Below are positions 28,190 through 42,710 of a DNA stretch of 64,000 bases, piece after piece. The notes under the pieces were generated by a model that saw only the letters and a program-made list of their open reading frames with translations, did no database searches and was not told the DNA's origin. Numbering within the stretch: position 1 is the stretch's first letter; each line of letters opens with the position of its first letter. The position numbers and the translations under genes were made by a program. The DNA comes from Notolepis coatsorum (Eukaryota > Chordata > Actinopteri > Aulopiformes > Paralepididae), in assembly GCA_963971535.1 (NCBI GenBank), contig OZ020589.1:97042121-97106120 (forward strand), read 5' to 3'.

Positions 28190-30327
28190 TTAACACTTTC
28201 GATGCCAGCGACGCATTTTGCCGTTAGTTCATGCCGATCTTTGAATGCCACCAACGCTATATAGCGTTTGTTTGTCGTATTTTATTTTTTTGCCTGCATT
28301 GCTATTCCTAGCACAATTTGTGCAACTTTACACAATTCCTGTGAGTCTATGGAAGACATCTGTAAGGTTTATTTAAAAAAAAAAATCATTGTTTTATATT
28401 TCTAATGGAGTACTCAAAAGCATCATTTTCCAGCCTCAAGATTTCAGCCTGTTATTGGCTGGGCTCCGCCCATAAGCACTTTCAGTGACAGTCATCCACA
28501 CAGTCTGCGAGTGGCAGACAGAGAGAGAGAGAGAGAGATAGAGAGAGCTGCGTGCGAGATACGCAGGTCCCCTTCTTTCTCCCTCTCCCGTTTGAGGAAG
28601 TCACTGTGCCGAATTCCACTGTGCCATGCGCTACAGCTATAGACGGGCGTTTTATGCTCCCGAATCGAGAGAGAGAGATAGAGAGGGGGAGAGAGAGAGA
28701 CATACCGAGAGACGACAGCGCGACGCGCGCGTGTGTGTGTGTATGTGTGCTCTGTCGCGAGGGTCTATCTGATTCTCCCTCTCTCTCTCGCTCGCTCTGT
28801 CAAACCCCGTTTGGTGCGCTACAACCACAGAACCAATCGGATCACTATCCGCTCCATCCAGTCAAATCAGAATTACCTGATTTTTTTCGACCAGGAAATG
28901 AATGACGGAAAGTTGGAATTTGAGTTATCACCATGTGTCTATCTATTAAATAATATAACAAACTGCCACTTAGACCAAAAGAAATGCAGACTGTTGGTAT
29001 ACATAACATATTTTGCAAAGAAATGTATACTTCTTCTATGGAAAAATGTAATCGCACCAACATTCAATATGTTCATAGAACAAATATCTCAGTTTCTTCC
29101 CTTAGAAAAGATAACGCTTGAAAAGCACAACCAGGGTCACTTATTTCAAGAACTCTGGAATCCACTCTATACTCAACTGGAAACTCATAATGTAGTCCTA
29201 TAAATGTGTCATATCTAAATAACAGACGTGGAGTTTTAGCAGATTAGATTAGCTGATCTGTTGAGGCTCTTTGTCTGCGTATAAGTGCCTGGTTGCCTGC
29301 GCATGGCTGTCAAACCCTGCCCCCACGGGGTCGGGTCTGGGAAAGGGAGCTGAACATGCAGCGGCCCGGACCCTTCTCTGTCGGAGTAGCTATCGATAAG
29401 CAAGTGTGAGCAACTGGGTGCTATAAAATGTCACTGTTTACAATACCGACATTTGCACTTTTATTCCTTATTCCTTATTTACTTATGATTTACCTACTGT
29501 CCCTTTATTTAATTTTACTTTATTTTTATTATTATTATTATTATTATTTTCTTTTTGTTTGTTGTCTAATTGTTTATTTGTGTGTATGTGGGCAAGTGTA
29601 TGTGTGTCTGTGTGTGAGTGTGTGTGTATGCCTGTATGCGCGTGTGTGCGCGTGTACGTGTGTGTATGTCCCAGTGTGTGAGTGTGAGTGAGAGATGGGA
29701 GAATGGATTGAGTGGGGAGCACAAGGAAAATTGTTAAAAATTGTTCATGAGTGTGACACTGAACATTCTGTAGATCTGTCGATTGAATGTGAAACCTCAT
29801 GAAAAATAAAAAGATTTAAAACAGGAAATGAATGACGGCAATCCGCCAATATGGTATTTAGAGACACAAACACATTGATACTAACTCCTATTACTATAAT
29901 ACAATGCTAGACACTGAAAAAAGACATTTATAATGCATGTCACCTTTAATTCATATTTCATCAATCGAGCCTCAGGTTAGTGTTGCAGACTCTCTCTGAG
30001 CTCAATTGGGAAGATACTGCCCCCTATCGTCTCTCCCTGTGTAACTGCACCCCATTAGTTTAGACTGATGGGGGGGGGCGGGCCAGCCTCCTCATGTTAC
30101 TTTTCCGTCAAGCCAACTGAAGAGACCAAGTGATCGCCGGCCCGGAAAACATGTGGAATATATATTTACAGTACCCAATGCTGAATCAATAAATGCTGAT
30201 CGATATTTGGAATGGCGATCAGGAATTGGAATAATCTTTTTGGAGAACATCTGATCTGAGGTAAGGAATCTATTTTACCAGTCTTGGGATAATCAGAGGT
30301 TTTTTCACAGATATATCAACGTGTCCC

Positions 30328-30363
<36 letters not shown>

Positions 30364-30785
30364 CGCTGATCAGGAAATGAGAGAATCGATATTTCAGCCC
30401 GCTTCTATAGCGTGCATAAGTACACATATACTATCGATAATCTAGCGTTTATTTGAAAAACTATTCATAAATAGGCCGAAAAATTACAACGTTTTTGTGT
30501 ATTCCAGAATATTCCAGTAAAGGGCGATTATCACTATAAAAAAATCTATATATTTTCCTGAAAAACGAGGGCTTTTCAAAATGCTATAAAACGGAAATAA
30601 ACCGATTAAAAAACAATCCGTTTGGACAATGTTGACTGCAAACAAGTCATTGATAAACGACGGGCAGATTAGACACATAGTCATAATTTAAGACAGAGAT
30701 TATGCGTTCACAACGCTATCATTGAAGTGGGTGGTGGCATTTAACCACATTTTACCATGTTCACCAGTGGTAATCAAAGTGTTAA
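28190..30785. mobile_element. TTAA-flanked piggyBac-like element (composite)
   Basis: TTAACACTTTCGATGCCA on the left pairs with TGGTAATCAAAGTGTTAA on the right. The right part (30170-30720) closely matches 5760-6240. An L1-type fragment with its own target duplication lies at 28909-29821. GA repeats fill 28519-28700 and a GT tract lies at 30331-30361. No transposase. Confidence 0.65.
28909..29821 (+). mobile_element. 5'-truncated L1-type LINE
   Basis: An exact 17-bp duplication CAGGAAATGAATGACGG lies at 28892-28908 and 29822-29838. The first 295 bases encode the very end of an L1-like ORF2 (LLVYITYFAKKCILLLWKN ... LFQELWNPLY), then a 3' UTR containing microsatellites, ending in an AATAAAAAGATTTAAAA tail. 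It carries no active domain. Confidence 0.85.
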
Positions 30786-31520
30786 TATTAGTCTCAGTTC
30801 CTTTTCCATTTTTATTAAATCACTGTGTGGCCTTATCTGGCCTACATTGTGGGTCTGCTCAGGACACAGAGCATGGAAATGTTTCTTTTTACCTGGGAAT
30901 CGATACCGGTACCTTTTTCCGGTACTTTACTCTCTCTGTAAAACTGAACTAAGTCTACTCTAAACTTCTCAATTTCAATATTGTTATAACACACAACCTA
31001 AAACCCCTCCCTACCTACAGTATCTCCCTCTCCCAAACCGTTCCTACAACAAATTTTTTTTATGTTGCATGATCATGTATACATTTAATATGTATTATAA
31101 TTTTTTACGTTTAAATATCAACATTATCTGGCCATCCTCAGTAAATAGTATCAAACTCCTCTGACCTCATCTGGTCTTTCGAAAGACCCGAGATGGGACG
31201 CGTGGGCATACAGGAATGGCGAGGATATTGGACCCGTTGCTCGCAGAGCTTTCACTGCACATAGAAACGGCGTGAAAAAAGCAGGGACTTATTTGCAAGG
31301 TGCACTGGTGCACCTAGTTATAATTTCGGGTTGCACTGACTCCAAAATAGGTCGGAAAATGCGACCAAATAGGTGCACTCTGGAGCCTTGACTACACAGT
31401 GTAGTTGCTGGAAAAAACAAGGGAAAATATATGTTCTATTCGAATAGTGGAAAAAGTGTGGAGCCCTGGTAAGTGTATTGAGAGGGGACCCTATTTAAGC
31501 ATTACATCACGCGACGGAGT
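30786..31520. other. Intronic stretch, nothing firm
   Basis: A block near 31296-31390 (GTGCACTGGTGCACC ... GGTGCACTCTGGAGCC) resembles the subterminal part of the hAT at 46263, but no paired end is visible. Otherwise no recognised feature. Confidence 0.4.
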
Positions 31521-31614
31521 GTGTTATACAAATTAGATCACGCCTAGGGGTGGTTGTTAGGCTGCGCCTCGGGCCTAACAACCACCCCTAGGCGTGATCT
31601 AATTCGTATAACAC
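31521..31614. repeat. Hairpin of about 42-bp arms
   Basis: GTGTTATACAAATTAGATCA and CGCCTAGGGGTGGTTGTTAG return as their complement after a 10-base loop, with one mismatch (A/G in ATTAG versus CTAATTCG side). A related single arm (GTGTTATACGAAATAACAAC) lies at 33767. Confidence 0.8.
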
Positions 31615-34540
<2,926 letters not shown>

Positions 34541-34579
34541 TTGCGGAGTCAAATTATGGAACGGTCCGAGTGTGGAGTT

Positions 34580-34678
34580 AAATGGTTTTTTTTTTTTATG
34601 TTTCTTCTTGACTCGTACAAGAAGACTTGTACAGCCCGTGATCTCGGGCTATACAAATACATTTGATTTGATTAAAGC
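34580..34678 (+). mobile_element. LINE or SINE 3' tail fragment
   Basis: TTTCTTCTTGACT ... CTATACAAATACATTTGATTTGATT is closely similar to the segment ending at 52405, including the TTTGATTTGAT terminus. Only the 3' end is present. Confidence 0.55.
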
Positions 34679-34679
34679 A

Positions 34680-36830
34680 TGAATGAATGAATGAATGAAA
34701 ACTTTATTTATCAGATTGCATAATAGGTACAATACAGTACGGCTCAATACACACAATTGTTAAGGGGATGCAGACCAGAGAAAGACGTGTGTCTTGTTTA
34801 CATCAGGGTCCCCCATTTTCAATTCATAGTGACATTTATGACATACACAACATACATGACATCATGACATTTATGACATGGGGACATACAGGTATATAGT
34901 ACTGTAACATTTGTGACATATACAATATGCAAATATACAGTACTGTTACCCAGAGATCCTAACAGAAAATATATATGATGGGGAGGATATACTGTACATT
35001 AGGAGGGGGTGGGTGGGTGGGAGAAAATATATACATACGGTGGGGAACAGACTGTCTATTAGGAGGGGGGGGTTGGACATTTACGGTGGCCAGTTTTGAA
35101 TTGCAGCCTCCTGTAGGTGCTCTTTAAGAGCGGTTTTGAATGTGGGTAGGGATTCACATTGCTGTGGCATAATTGCTAAACGTGTTTAGTCCCTTGTTTG
35201 TGCCGAATTTGGGTTGCACATGATTTGTGGAACTCCCTCTGGTGTTGTGGGCGTGGTATTCACTAACCTTTGGGAAGTATTTCGACATGTACATGGGTAC
35301 CTGAGTGGTGTAGTGTATCTTGTAGACCAGGCCCATTGCTGTACTCTGTCGTCTACTCTAAGCCATCCTAGGTAGTCAAAGTGGGCAGGGGTGAGGTGGG
35401 TTTTAGGAGTAAGGTCAAGTAGTAGTCTGACCAGTTTGTTTTGTGATGTTTGTAATCTTGTACAATTTTGTAATCTTTAGCGCCTTTGAGGTGCTTTGGT
35501 ACCATGAGGTGCAAGCATAGTCGTAGTACCCTTGAATGAGTGCTCCTGCCAGAGTCTTCAGGGTATTCTTGTTTACCAGAGAGGAGATCCGGTACAAGAA
35601 TCTAGTTTGTTGGTTGACTTTTTTTATTACATTGGATGCCATTTTGTCACAGGAAAGATTTGCCTCTAGGATGGAACCCAGGTATGTTATTTCATCTTTC
35701 CTTGTGACAATATTGGCACCCACTGTAACTGAGAAGCCGTCTGTCTTGCTGAGTTTGTTGTTTGTTTCTGAAGAGAATGGACTGTTTGACCCAGGTGTAA
35801 TGATAGTTTGTTATCGGCGAGCCAGGTGCAGATTCTGCCGAGTTCTGAGCTGAGGGTTTTTTCAACCTGCAACTTGTTCTTGTCAGAGACCAGCAGGGCT
35901 GAGTCGTCCGCGAACAATAACAAGTTGCAGTCACAAGCTGACGACATTGTCATTTGCATAAATTAGGAACAGTAGCGGCCCTAGTATGCTTCCTTGTGGA
36001 ACACCACAGCTCACTGTGAGGGGGGGGGGGGGGTAGAGTACCGTTTACCTCCACCATCTGTTCTCTCCCCTCCAGGTAGGATTGCATCCAGCTCGCTGAT
36101 AGACCATCAAAACCAATTGCTTTTAGCTTGTCAATCAGAATGGAGTGATTGACAGTGTTGAAGGCCTTTTGTAGGTCCAGCATGACCATGCCGCAGTATT
36201 TGCCCACGTCCACCTCTTGTTTGATGTGGTCGTTCAAATAGAGAAGGCATGCGTCAGTGGAGTGGGATGTTCTGAAGCCAGATTGGAATTCGTAGATTCG
36301 ATTTTTTTCCGCACGGTACTTTTCGACCTGTTCATAGAATTTTTTTCCCATGACTTTCAAGATGGAGGTAAGAATAGAAACAGGGTGGTAGTTGCCTGGG
36401 TCTAATTTGCTGCCCTTTTTGTGCAGGAGAGTCACTCTCGCAATTTTGAAGTCCTTGGGGACATGTCGCTGTTTTATGGAGAGATTTATTATGTGTGTGG
36501 GGTGTGTATCTGGGGTGATGGCGGCTGCTGAGGAATTTGGAGGGGATGTTGTCATGGCCAGTGGCCTTGTTAGGTTGGAGGGCGCTCAGTTTGAGTAACT
36601 CATCTGTTGTTACCATTTCAAGTTTTAATTCGTCTTTGCGGACCCCTAGGTTTTTGTAGTAGGCTACTATGTGTTCTACCCCAAAATGCCCTGAGTGGGA
36701 GGGTAGTTTATTAACCAGTGTTGTGGCTATGTTTGTAAAGAATATGTTTAGGTATTTGGCCACATCCAGCGTGTCTGTGATGAGTGTTTTCGGTCTGTTT
36801 GTAAATCTGGTTTTTAGTTTTTTGCTGCAG
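34680..36830 (-). mobile_element. Degenerate non-LTR retrotransposon, antisense in plus view
   Basis: On the minus strand it begins within the N-terminal side of a reverse transcriptase and ends in 3' UTR plus (ATTC)n at 34680-34698. Frames break repeatedly. Recognisable blocks, in order: LQPNKATGHDNIPSKFL (36500s), IARVTLLHKKGSKLDPGNYH, FQSGFRTSHSTDACLLYL, MVMLDLQKAFNTVNHSILID, LLLFADDSALLVSDKNK and EITYLGSILEANLSCDK. It shares the direction of klc and fills the intron between exons 2 and 1. Its clade is uncertain (Rex1/Babar or related). Confidence 0.85.
35415..36763 (-). pseudogene. Reverse transcriptase pseudogene of the LINE
   Basis: At least four frame segments (36332-36763, 35950-36555, 35687-35959 and 35415-35723) together cover palm, catalytic FADD box and thumb. 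Breaks include a G run at 36019-36032 that destroys the frame after EVNGT. The catalytic aspartates (LDLQKAF and FADD) are still readable, but no segment could make a complete enzyme. Confidence 0.85.
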
Positions 36831-36952
36831 CCTAGTCAATGTCAAAACAGCGGTTTAAAATTAAATATAGTCAAATGGTTTTCCAGAGGTACAGAGATGA
36901 AGAAGGGGTTTGATATCTGGCTGTGTGTGTATGTATGTATATATGTGCATAT

Positions 36953-37113
36953 CGCTGCTGGCGGGACAAAACCTCATAACTCCAAAAACCCAACTTTTCA
37001 GCAGATGAAAACAACGAACACCGATTTGAGGGCGAATAGAGTTCACACAGGATGATCTACTGAGTTGATTAAAAAAAAATAAGAGTTAGGAGGTTTTGTC
37101 CCGCCAGCAGCGA
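36953..37113. mobile_element. TA-flanked MITE, 161 bp
   Basis: The termini TCGCTGCTGGCGGGACAAAA and their exact complement are followed by a CCTCMTAACTC continuation, with TA dinucleotides outside both ends (36951-36952, 37114-37115). It is a Tc1/mariner-type miniature element in klc intron 1 (coding numbering). Confidence 0.8.
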
Positions 37114-37281
37114 TATGTAGGTATGTAGTTGTATATAAAATGGCTAGAGGAACTATACAGGGTAACCTACAGTTTTGGCAAATAATAAGGAATTAATCAC
37201 ATTTTTTGTTAACATTTTTCACAGGTAAATTCAGACTCGTCATGGTCTGGATCATTGAAAATGTGCTTCCCGACGTCTCAC

Positions 37282-37530
37282 CTGAGCCTCGCCCAGGCCC
37301 AGCTCGATCATCTCCACAGACTTCCTCAGCAGGCTGGACTTCTCGTGCACCAGGTTGGCCTCCTCGTCCTTCTTCAAGCACTTGATGGTCTCCACCAGGC
37401 TGTGGAGGATGGAGTTGTGCTCGCTCTTCAGTGCCTCCAGCCCCTGGATCACCAGCTTGGTGCTGGAGATGATCTCCTCCTGGGAGAGCTTGTCCAGACG
37501 TTCCTCTCTGGGGTAAACCATGGTGGACAT
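37282..37530 (-). CDS. klc2: Kinesin light chain, coding exon 1 (start codon)
   Basis: The exon is 249 bases, 83 codons, from [20 protein letters not shown] through IECK-like [16 protein letters not shown] to [11 protein letters not shown]. The start at 37530 is chosen because the family starts here and an in-frame TAG lies two codons upstream. That TAG also reads as a splice acceptor (CCTGTAG before GCCATG at 37533), so a 5' UTR exon upstream is likely. The donor is GTGAGA at 37281. This region precedes and begins the heavy-chain-binding coiled coil. MVYPREE and IELGLGEAQ resemble KLC2. Confidence 0.94.
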
Positions 37531-37544
37531 GGCCTACAGGCTAG

Positions 37545-37660
37545 TGGTGGAGGGGGGAGATGGAGAGGAGGTGGAGAAGAAGGAGGGGGGAGCGGGGGAG
37601 GTGGGAGAAGGAGGGGGAGATGGAGAGGAGGAGGGGGGAGCGGGGGAGGTGGGAGAAAAA
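37545..37660. repeat. Purine-rich duplicated tract (pyrimidine tract of the gene)
   Basis: A unit of GGAGATGGAGAGGAGG plus GGGAGCGGGGGAGGTGGGAG occurs twice (near 37556 and 37616). On the klc strand it is a roughly 100-base C/T tract ending about 12 to 15 bases before the predicted acceptor of the first coding exon. Confidence 0.8.
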
Positions 37661-37843
37661 CTTTTTAATTTCTGGGATAATACATTTAGCGGACGCTTTT
37701 ATCCAAAGCAAACTACAAGTTCTGTACGACAAATCAGCAGGCTGAGTAACAATGTTCATCAAACAGTGCTGAAACTTGAGTGCTGCAGTGGTGAGTGCAT
37801 AGTAGTAGAGATATATTAGTCTAGTAGGAAGAGTGCATGATAG

Positions 37844-38408
37844 TAGGGCTGTACCGAATGTAATTATTTAACATTCGAAGCTTCTATTGAAGTATTCGAA
37901 CGAAGCTTCGAATGTCTGTCGTCATATTTTCTGACATAATAAAAAAAAATTATTTTTTATTATAATTTTTTTTAAATATCCTCAAACTAAATCCTCAAAG
38001 TATTTTTTTAATTAGATCAACTTTCTTTAATGAATATAACTAGTCAGTTTCGTCAACATAAATAATCCAATAAGGGCACGGTTGGTACGAAAGTGACGTC
38101 TTCATTAGATGGAGCACAGAGTGCCAAGCGGATGCAGATATGCTACATAATTTATGATAAATGTTTTATTTGAATGTTTATGACGAGTCATATACTATAA
38201 TAGTATAATACTATAATATTAGTGTAGCCTAATCTTTATCTGCAACTGTGAAGAAAAACCCCATTGGTTTAAACAGAATGAATAGACACATAATAAATAT
38301 ATATAAAAATAAAAAGAATATATATATATTTATTAAAAATAAATTATTCAAATGTTGATTTAGAATTCGAATGTCAATATTATGCTTGAAGCATTCGGTA
38401 CAGCCCTA
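37844..38408. mobile_element. hAT MITE
   Basis: Ends TAGGGCTGTACCGAATG and CATTCGGTACAGCCCTA are perfect inverted repeats. The exact 8-bp duplication CATGATAG flanks them (37836-37843 and 38409-38416). The interior repeats ATTCGAA motifs. It lies upstream of the first coding exon. Confidence 0.9.
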
Positions 38409-38481
38409 CATGATAGTATAGGACAGTAAGAAGGTTAGTGTTTATTATATATTTATTGATTGAATACTATAAGGAACAGTA

Positions 38482-40030
38482 GCTGCTCTGATCACGTCCT
38501 CTTGACGTTGACAGGCTTCAAATGTGAAGTATATAATCTTCATACATTTTTGCCATGTCTTCTATGCAAAATAGAAGAAAAGTAACTAGTAACTGATGTA
38601 GTGGAGTATAAAGTACAATATTTCCTTTGAAATGTAATAGAGTAAAAGTATAAAGTTCCCTAAAATGAAAATAGTCATGACAAGTACAAGTAGCTCGAAA
38701 TTGTACTTAAGTACAGTAGTTACTTTCCAGCAGACCAGCACTGACAAGAAGACCGACGGTCACCTCACAGTCAGTGCTCCACTGCTGTGGAAGTGGCAGC
38801 GTGGCATTTTTACAGCCAACAGGGCAGTGCTTCACCATGATGACTCACTCACAAGTGTCTGAAGGCTGGGAGGAGGGACGGTCTGAAGAGCTACAAGGGC
38901 TTGTTTCAGCCTTTGTTGTATTTGGATGCCTCTTGTACACTGTCACTGATGATGTGTCTGTTTTGTATTAGGGATGGGCATTTTAAAGAAAAATCCAGAT
39001 TGATTGATCGCATGCTATACTCGATTGATTGTGTATTACTTGAAAAGGGAAAAAAAAAACTTAAAAAAAAAAAAAAAAAATATTAGCATTTTTTATTTTT
39101 ATTTACTTATTTTTGTTCATTCACGTATATATGTTTAAGGATACCAACAAACAGTTATAATCTTACACATACATGTGAAAAGATATGTAAATCTATATAT
39201 ATTTATTATTTTGATTTCTTTTTTTTGTTTTGATTTTTCTCATAGCTACGAGTAATCGATTACTCACGCCCATCCCTATTTTTTATCCTGGCTGAGTCCA
39301 AAGACAATATTCCACCTTGTGTGGACAGTAAAGTTCTATTCAGTCCTGGACCTAATGGAATACCCATTTTTAACAAGGGTGGCCCAACATCCCAGGGACA
39401 ATGAAAAAACTAAATTGATTTAGGTAGATGAGGTAGATGAGAAAAGTGTACTATTTTAGTCCACCAAACGGGAAAAAAAGTTTGGTGGAAAAAGTATTAA
39501 TAACACAAACACAAACGGGTATTAACTACACAACGCACATTTCTATTACACATATTTTATAAACATAATTATTTATGTTTATTATTTATGTGTCTGTCTC
39601 TGTGTAGCCTGTGTCTCTCCCTCTCTCCGTAGCCTGTCTCTGTCCCTCTCTCTGTAGCCTGTCTCTGTCCCTCTCTGGACAGGCTACACAGAGAGGGACA
39701 GAGACAGGCTACATAGAGAGGGACAGACACATGCTACAGAGAGAGGGACAGACACAGGCTACACAGAGAGACAGACACAGGCTACATAGAGAGACAGACG
39801 CAGGCTACATAGAGAGAGGGACAGACACAGGTTACATAGAGAGGGACAGACACAGGCTACACAGAGAGGGACAGACACAGGCTACATAGAGAGGGACAGA
39901 CACAGGCTACATAGAGAGGGACAGACACAGGCTACACAGAGAGGGACAGACACAGGCTACATAGAGAGGGACAGACAGGCTACACAGAGAGACAGACACA
40001 GGCGACAAAGACAGGCTACATAGAGAGAGG
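38482..40030. repeat. Left arm of a large inverted duplication
   Basis: About 1.5 kb returns reverse-complemented at 42711-44230 with very high similarity: a non-repetitive segment (38482-38968), a hAT MITE, another unique segment and the start of the minisatellite. Identical small open frames appear in both arms, which reflects the duplication and not coding constraint. Confidence 0.9.
38969..39278. mobile_element. hAT MITE in the left arm
   Basis: TAGGGATGGGC and GCCCATCCCTA termini. The interior contains GATTGATTG and AATCGATTACTC motifs and long A/T runs. The duplicated copy at 43433-43743 preserves the exact target duplication; here the 3' flank has mutated (TTTTTTAT). Confidence 0.8.
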
Positions 40031-41020
40031 GACAGACACAGGCTACACAGAAAGAGGGACAGACACAGGCTACACAGAGAGAGACAGACACAGGCTACAC
40101 AGAGAGAGACAGACACAGGCTACACAGAGAGGGACAGAGACAGGCTACACAGAGGGACAGTCACAGGCTACACAGAGGGACAGTCACAGGTTACACAGAG
40201 AGACAGACACAGGCTACACAGAGAGGGACAGAGACAGGCTACACAGAGAGAGGGACAGACACAGGCTACACAGAGAGGGACAGAGACAGGCTACACAGAG
40301 AGAGGGACAGTCACAGGCTACACAGAGAGAGAGAGGGACAGGCTACACAGAGAGGGACAGAGACAGGCTACACAGAGGGACAGTCACAGGCTACACAGAG
40401 GGACAGTCACAGGCTACACAGAGAGACAGACACAGGCTACACAGAGAGGGACAGACACAGGCTACACAGAGAGAGGGACAGACACAGGCTACACAGAGAG
40501 AGGGACAGACACAGGCTACACAGAGAGAGGGACAGACACAGGCTACACAGAGAGAGGGACAGTCACAGGCTACACAGAGAGAGGGACAGAGACAGGCTAC
40601 ACAGAGAGAGGGACAGACACAGGCTACACAGAGAGAGGGACAGACACAGGCTACACAGAGAGACAGACAGGCTACACAGAGAGACAGTCACAGGCTACGG
40701 AGAGAGGGACAGACACAGGCTACACAGAGAGACAGACAGGCTACACAGAGAGACAGTCATAGGCTACACAGAGAGACAGTCACAGGCTACACAGAGAGAC
40801 AGTCACAGGCTACACAGAGAGAGGGACAGGCACAGGCTACACAGAGAGGGACAGAGACAGGCTACACAGAGAGACAGACAGGCTACACAGAGAGACAGTC
40901 ACAGGCTACACAGAGAGACAGTCACAGGCTACACAGAGAGACAGTCACAGGCTACACAGAGAGAGGGACAGAGACAGGCTACAGAGAGGGACAGAGACAG
41001 GCTACGGAGAGAGGGACAGA
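39599..41020. repeat. CAGGCTACACAGAGAGAGGGACAGACA minisatellite
   Basis: More than 50 degenerate units of 20 to 28 bases built on CAGGCTACACAGAGAG and GGGACAGACA. The first 80 bases are in the opposite orientation (CTGTGTAGCCTGTCTCTGTC), so an inversion point lies near 39679 (CTCTGG-ACAGGC). Open frames through it are repeat products. Confidence 0.95.
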
Positions 41021-41114
41021 CACATAAATAATAAACATAAATAATTATGTTTATAAAATATGTGTAATAGAAATGTGCGTTGTGTAGTTAATACCAGTTT
41101 GTGTTTGCGTGTTA

Positions 41115-42290
41115 TTAACCCTTTATCTGCCAGGGATTATTCTGATCTTAATCACCTCTCTGCCACCACTGTAAGTCTATGGAGATGTTCCCCTTCTTTG
41201 CAGGGCTATAACTTTTTAAATTGTATTGCTAAATTGACATTATTATGGCCCATTCAACGTCAAGTATCTATCGTTTAGGATGTAGCAACGTTCTACTTTT
41301 TTTTTTTTCACTTTTTTTTTGCGTTTATCGCTTTTCTGGTCAAGCATGACCGACAGATACAGGGTGAAACGGGATATAGATCAGGGGAAGACATTCTGGC
41401 AAATGACGGCGGGTCCGGGAATCGAACTCGGAGTCCACCAGATCCGTGACGCAACACGGTTTTCCCCGACGCAGAAATAGCGCCGAGATATGCGGTGAGC
41501 TACTGGAGCTCCCCCTACGTTCTACTTTTTCATTCACATATTCATACTAAAATACGGTCTAAAGTATAAATATGTTTTTATCGTTTTCTGCAGCATTCTG
41601 CAGAACGTGAGTTATAGCCATAAATACATATTAGATCATCAAATGTAGTTTGATACCGATTGACGTCAGATAAAAAATTTCAATTGTACAAGGTCCTAAA
41701 CGTCATGCCTCATCATCTGCTGGTGACCGGAGGGGGGGGGGTTTATAAGTCCGTGGCCGACGTTAAATCATTTATGTAGTATCGGTGATACATAGATCAG
41801 AGCAGTTTGTATGGACAATAATAATCAAACACGCTGAAACTCACCGCAGCTTCCTCGTAGCGATGGGGGATGCTACTGGAGCAAAAGGATTGTTATTATG
41901 GGATGTCGATCTTGTTGGTCCAGTTCCAGGTTGTATAATACTATATACGTCCAAATCATGTTGTTTATCGAGTTATTGGCAACGGATTGCTATCCAGTGT
42001 ATCAAGCTGGAGTCCCGCGAGCGAGTGGCCGGACGAAATATGGGTGAGCACCACTTCCGGCCGCTCACTTCCGGTTTTGGCACCTCGCCGATCGGCCACC
42101 AGATGGCGGTCTTGCACCATTGGAGAGTTGAGAGGAGCTCTACAGCACCAGTCAAGTCTCCGTGGGTGAAATATGATTGCCATGACCGATTTTTGAAATA
42201 TTGATCTCAAAGACGCTGTACGACGTCATTGGCAGATTACGCATGGCGAGGAATGACGTCTAAACACGTCACTGGCGATTAAAGGGTTAA
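41115..42290. mobile_element. TTAA-flanked piggyBac-like element
   Basis: It begins TTAACCCTTTATCTGCCA and ends TGGCGATTAAAGGGTTAA. The unoccupied paralogous site is present at about 43210 (GTTATTAATACTTTTTCCAC), proving insertion at a single TTAA. The minus-strand SINE 41303-41516 is nested in it. Confidence 0.88.
41303..41516 (-). mobile_element. tRNA-derived SINE, copy 2
   Basis: On the minus strand: GGGGGAGCTCCAGTAGCTCA head, B box GTTCGATTCCC, the same body as copy 1 and an A-rich tail. The duplication ACGTTCTACTTTTT lies at 41288 and 41517. Related TTAA elements at 13679 and 25270 lack the insertion at this point. Confidence 0.88.
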
Positions 42291-42710
42291 TACTTTTTCC
42301 ACCAAACTTTTTTTCCCGTTTGGTGGACTAAAATAGTACACTTTTCTCATCTACGGGCTGTGCCTAAATCAATTTAGTTTTTTCATTGTCCCTGGGATGT
42401 TGGGCCACCCTTGTTAAAAATGGGTATTCCATTAGGTCCAGGACTGAATAGAACTTTACTGTCCACACAAGGTGGAATATTGTCTTTGGACTCAGCCAGG
42501 ATACAAAATAGGGATGGGCGTGAGTAATCGATTACTCGTAGCTATGATAAAAAAAAAAATAATAAAAAAAAAAATAAGATATTTTACATATCTTTTCACA
42601 TGTGTACGATTATAACTGTTTGTTGGTTTCCTTAAACATATATACGTGAATGAACAAAAATAAGTAAAGAAAAATAAAATATAAAATTTGAATATTATTT
42701 ATTTATTTTT

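Larger units (their letters stand above)
41021..42710. repeat. Third, partial copy of the duplicated unit, split by a TTAA element
   Basis: 41021-41114 and 42291-42710 together match 43125-43640 (same orientation): the CACATAAATAATAAACATAA block, the TTTCCCGTTTGGTGGACTAA block and a truncated hAT MITE (from 42509). The copy ends at the minisatellite junction near 42711. It carries an extra GGGCTGTGC near 42355. Confidence 0.8.

Noticed and set aside
28733-29203. A 156-codon host gene
   Set aside because: The N-terminal half is simple-repeat translation and the C-terminal half is an L1 ORF2 tail bounded by a target duplication.
29428-29691. Hydrophobic 87-codon frame (possible membrane protein)
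   Set aside because: It is an AT-rich L1 3' UTR with TTA and TG microsatellites; tyrosine and cysteine/valine runs are repeat artefacts.
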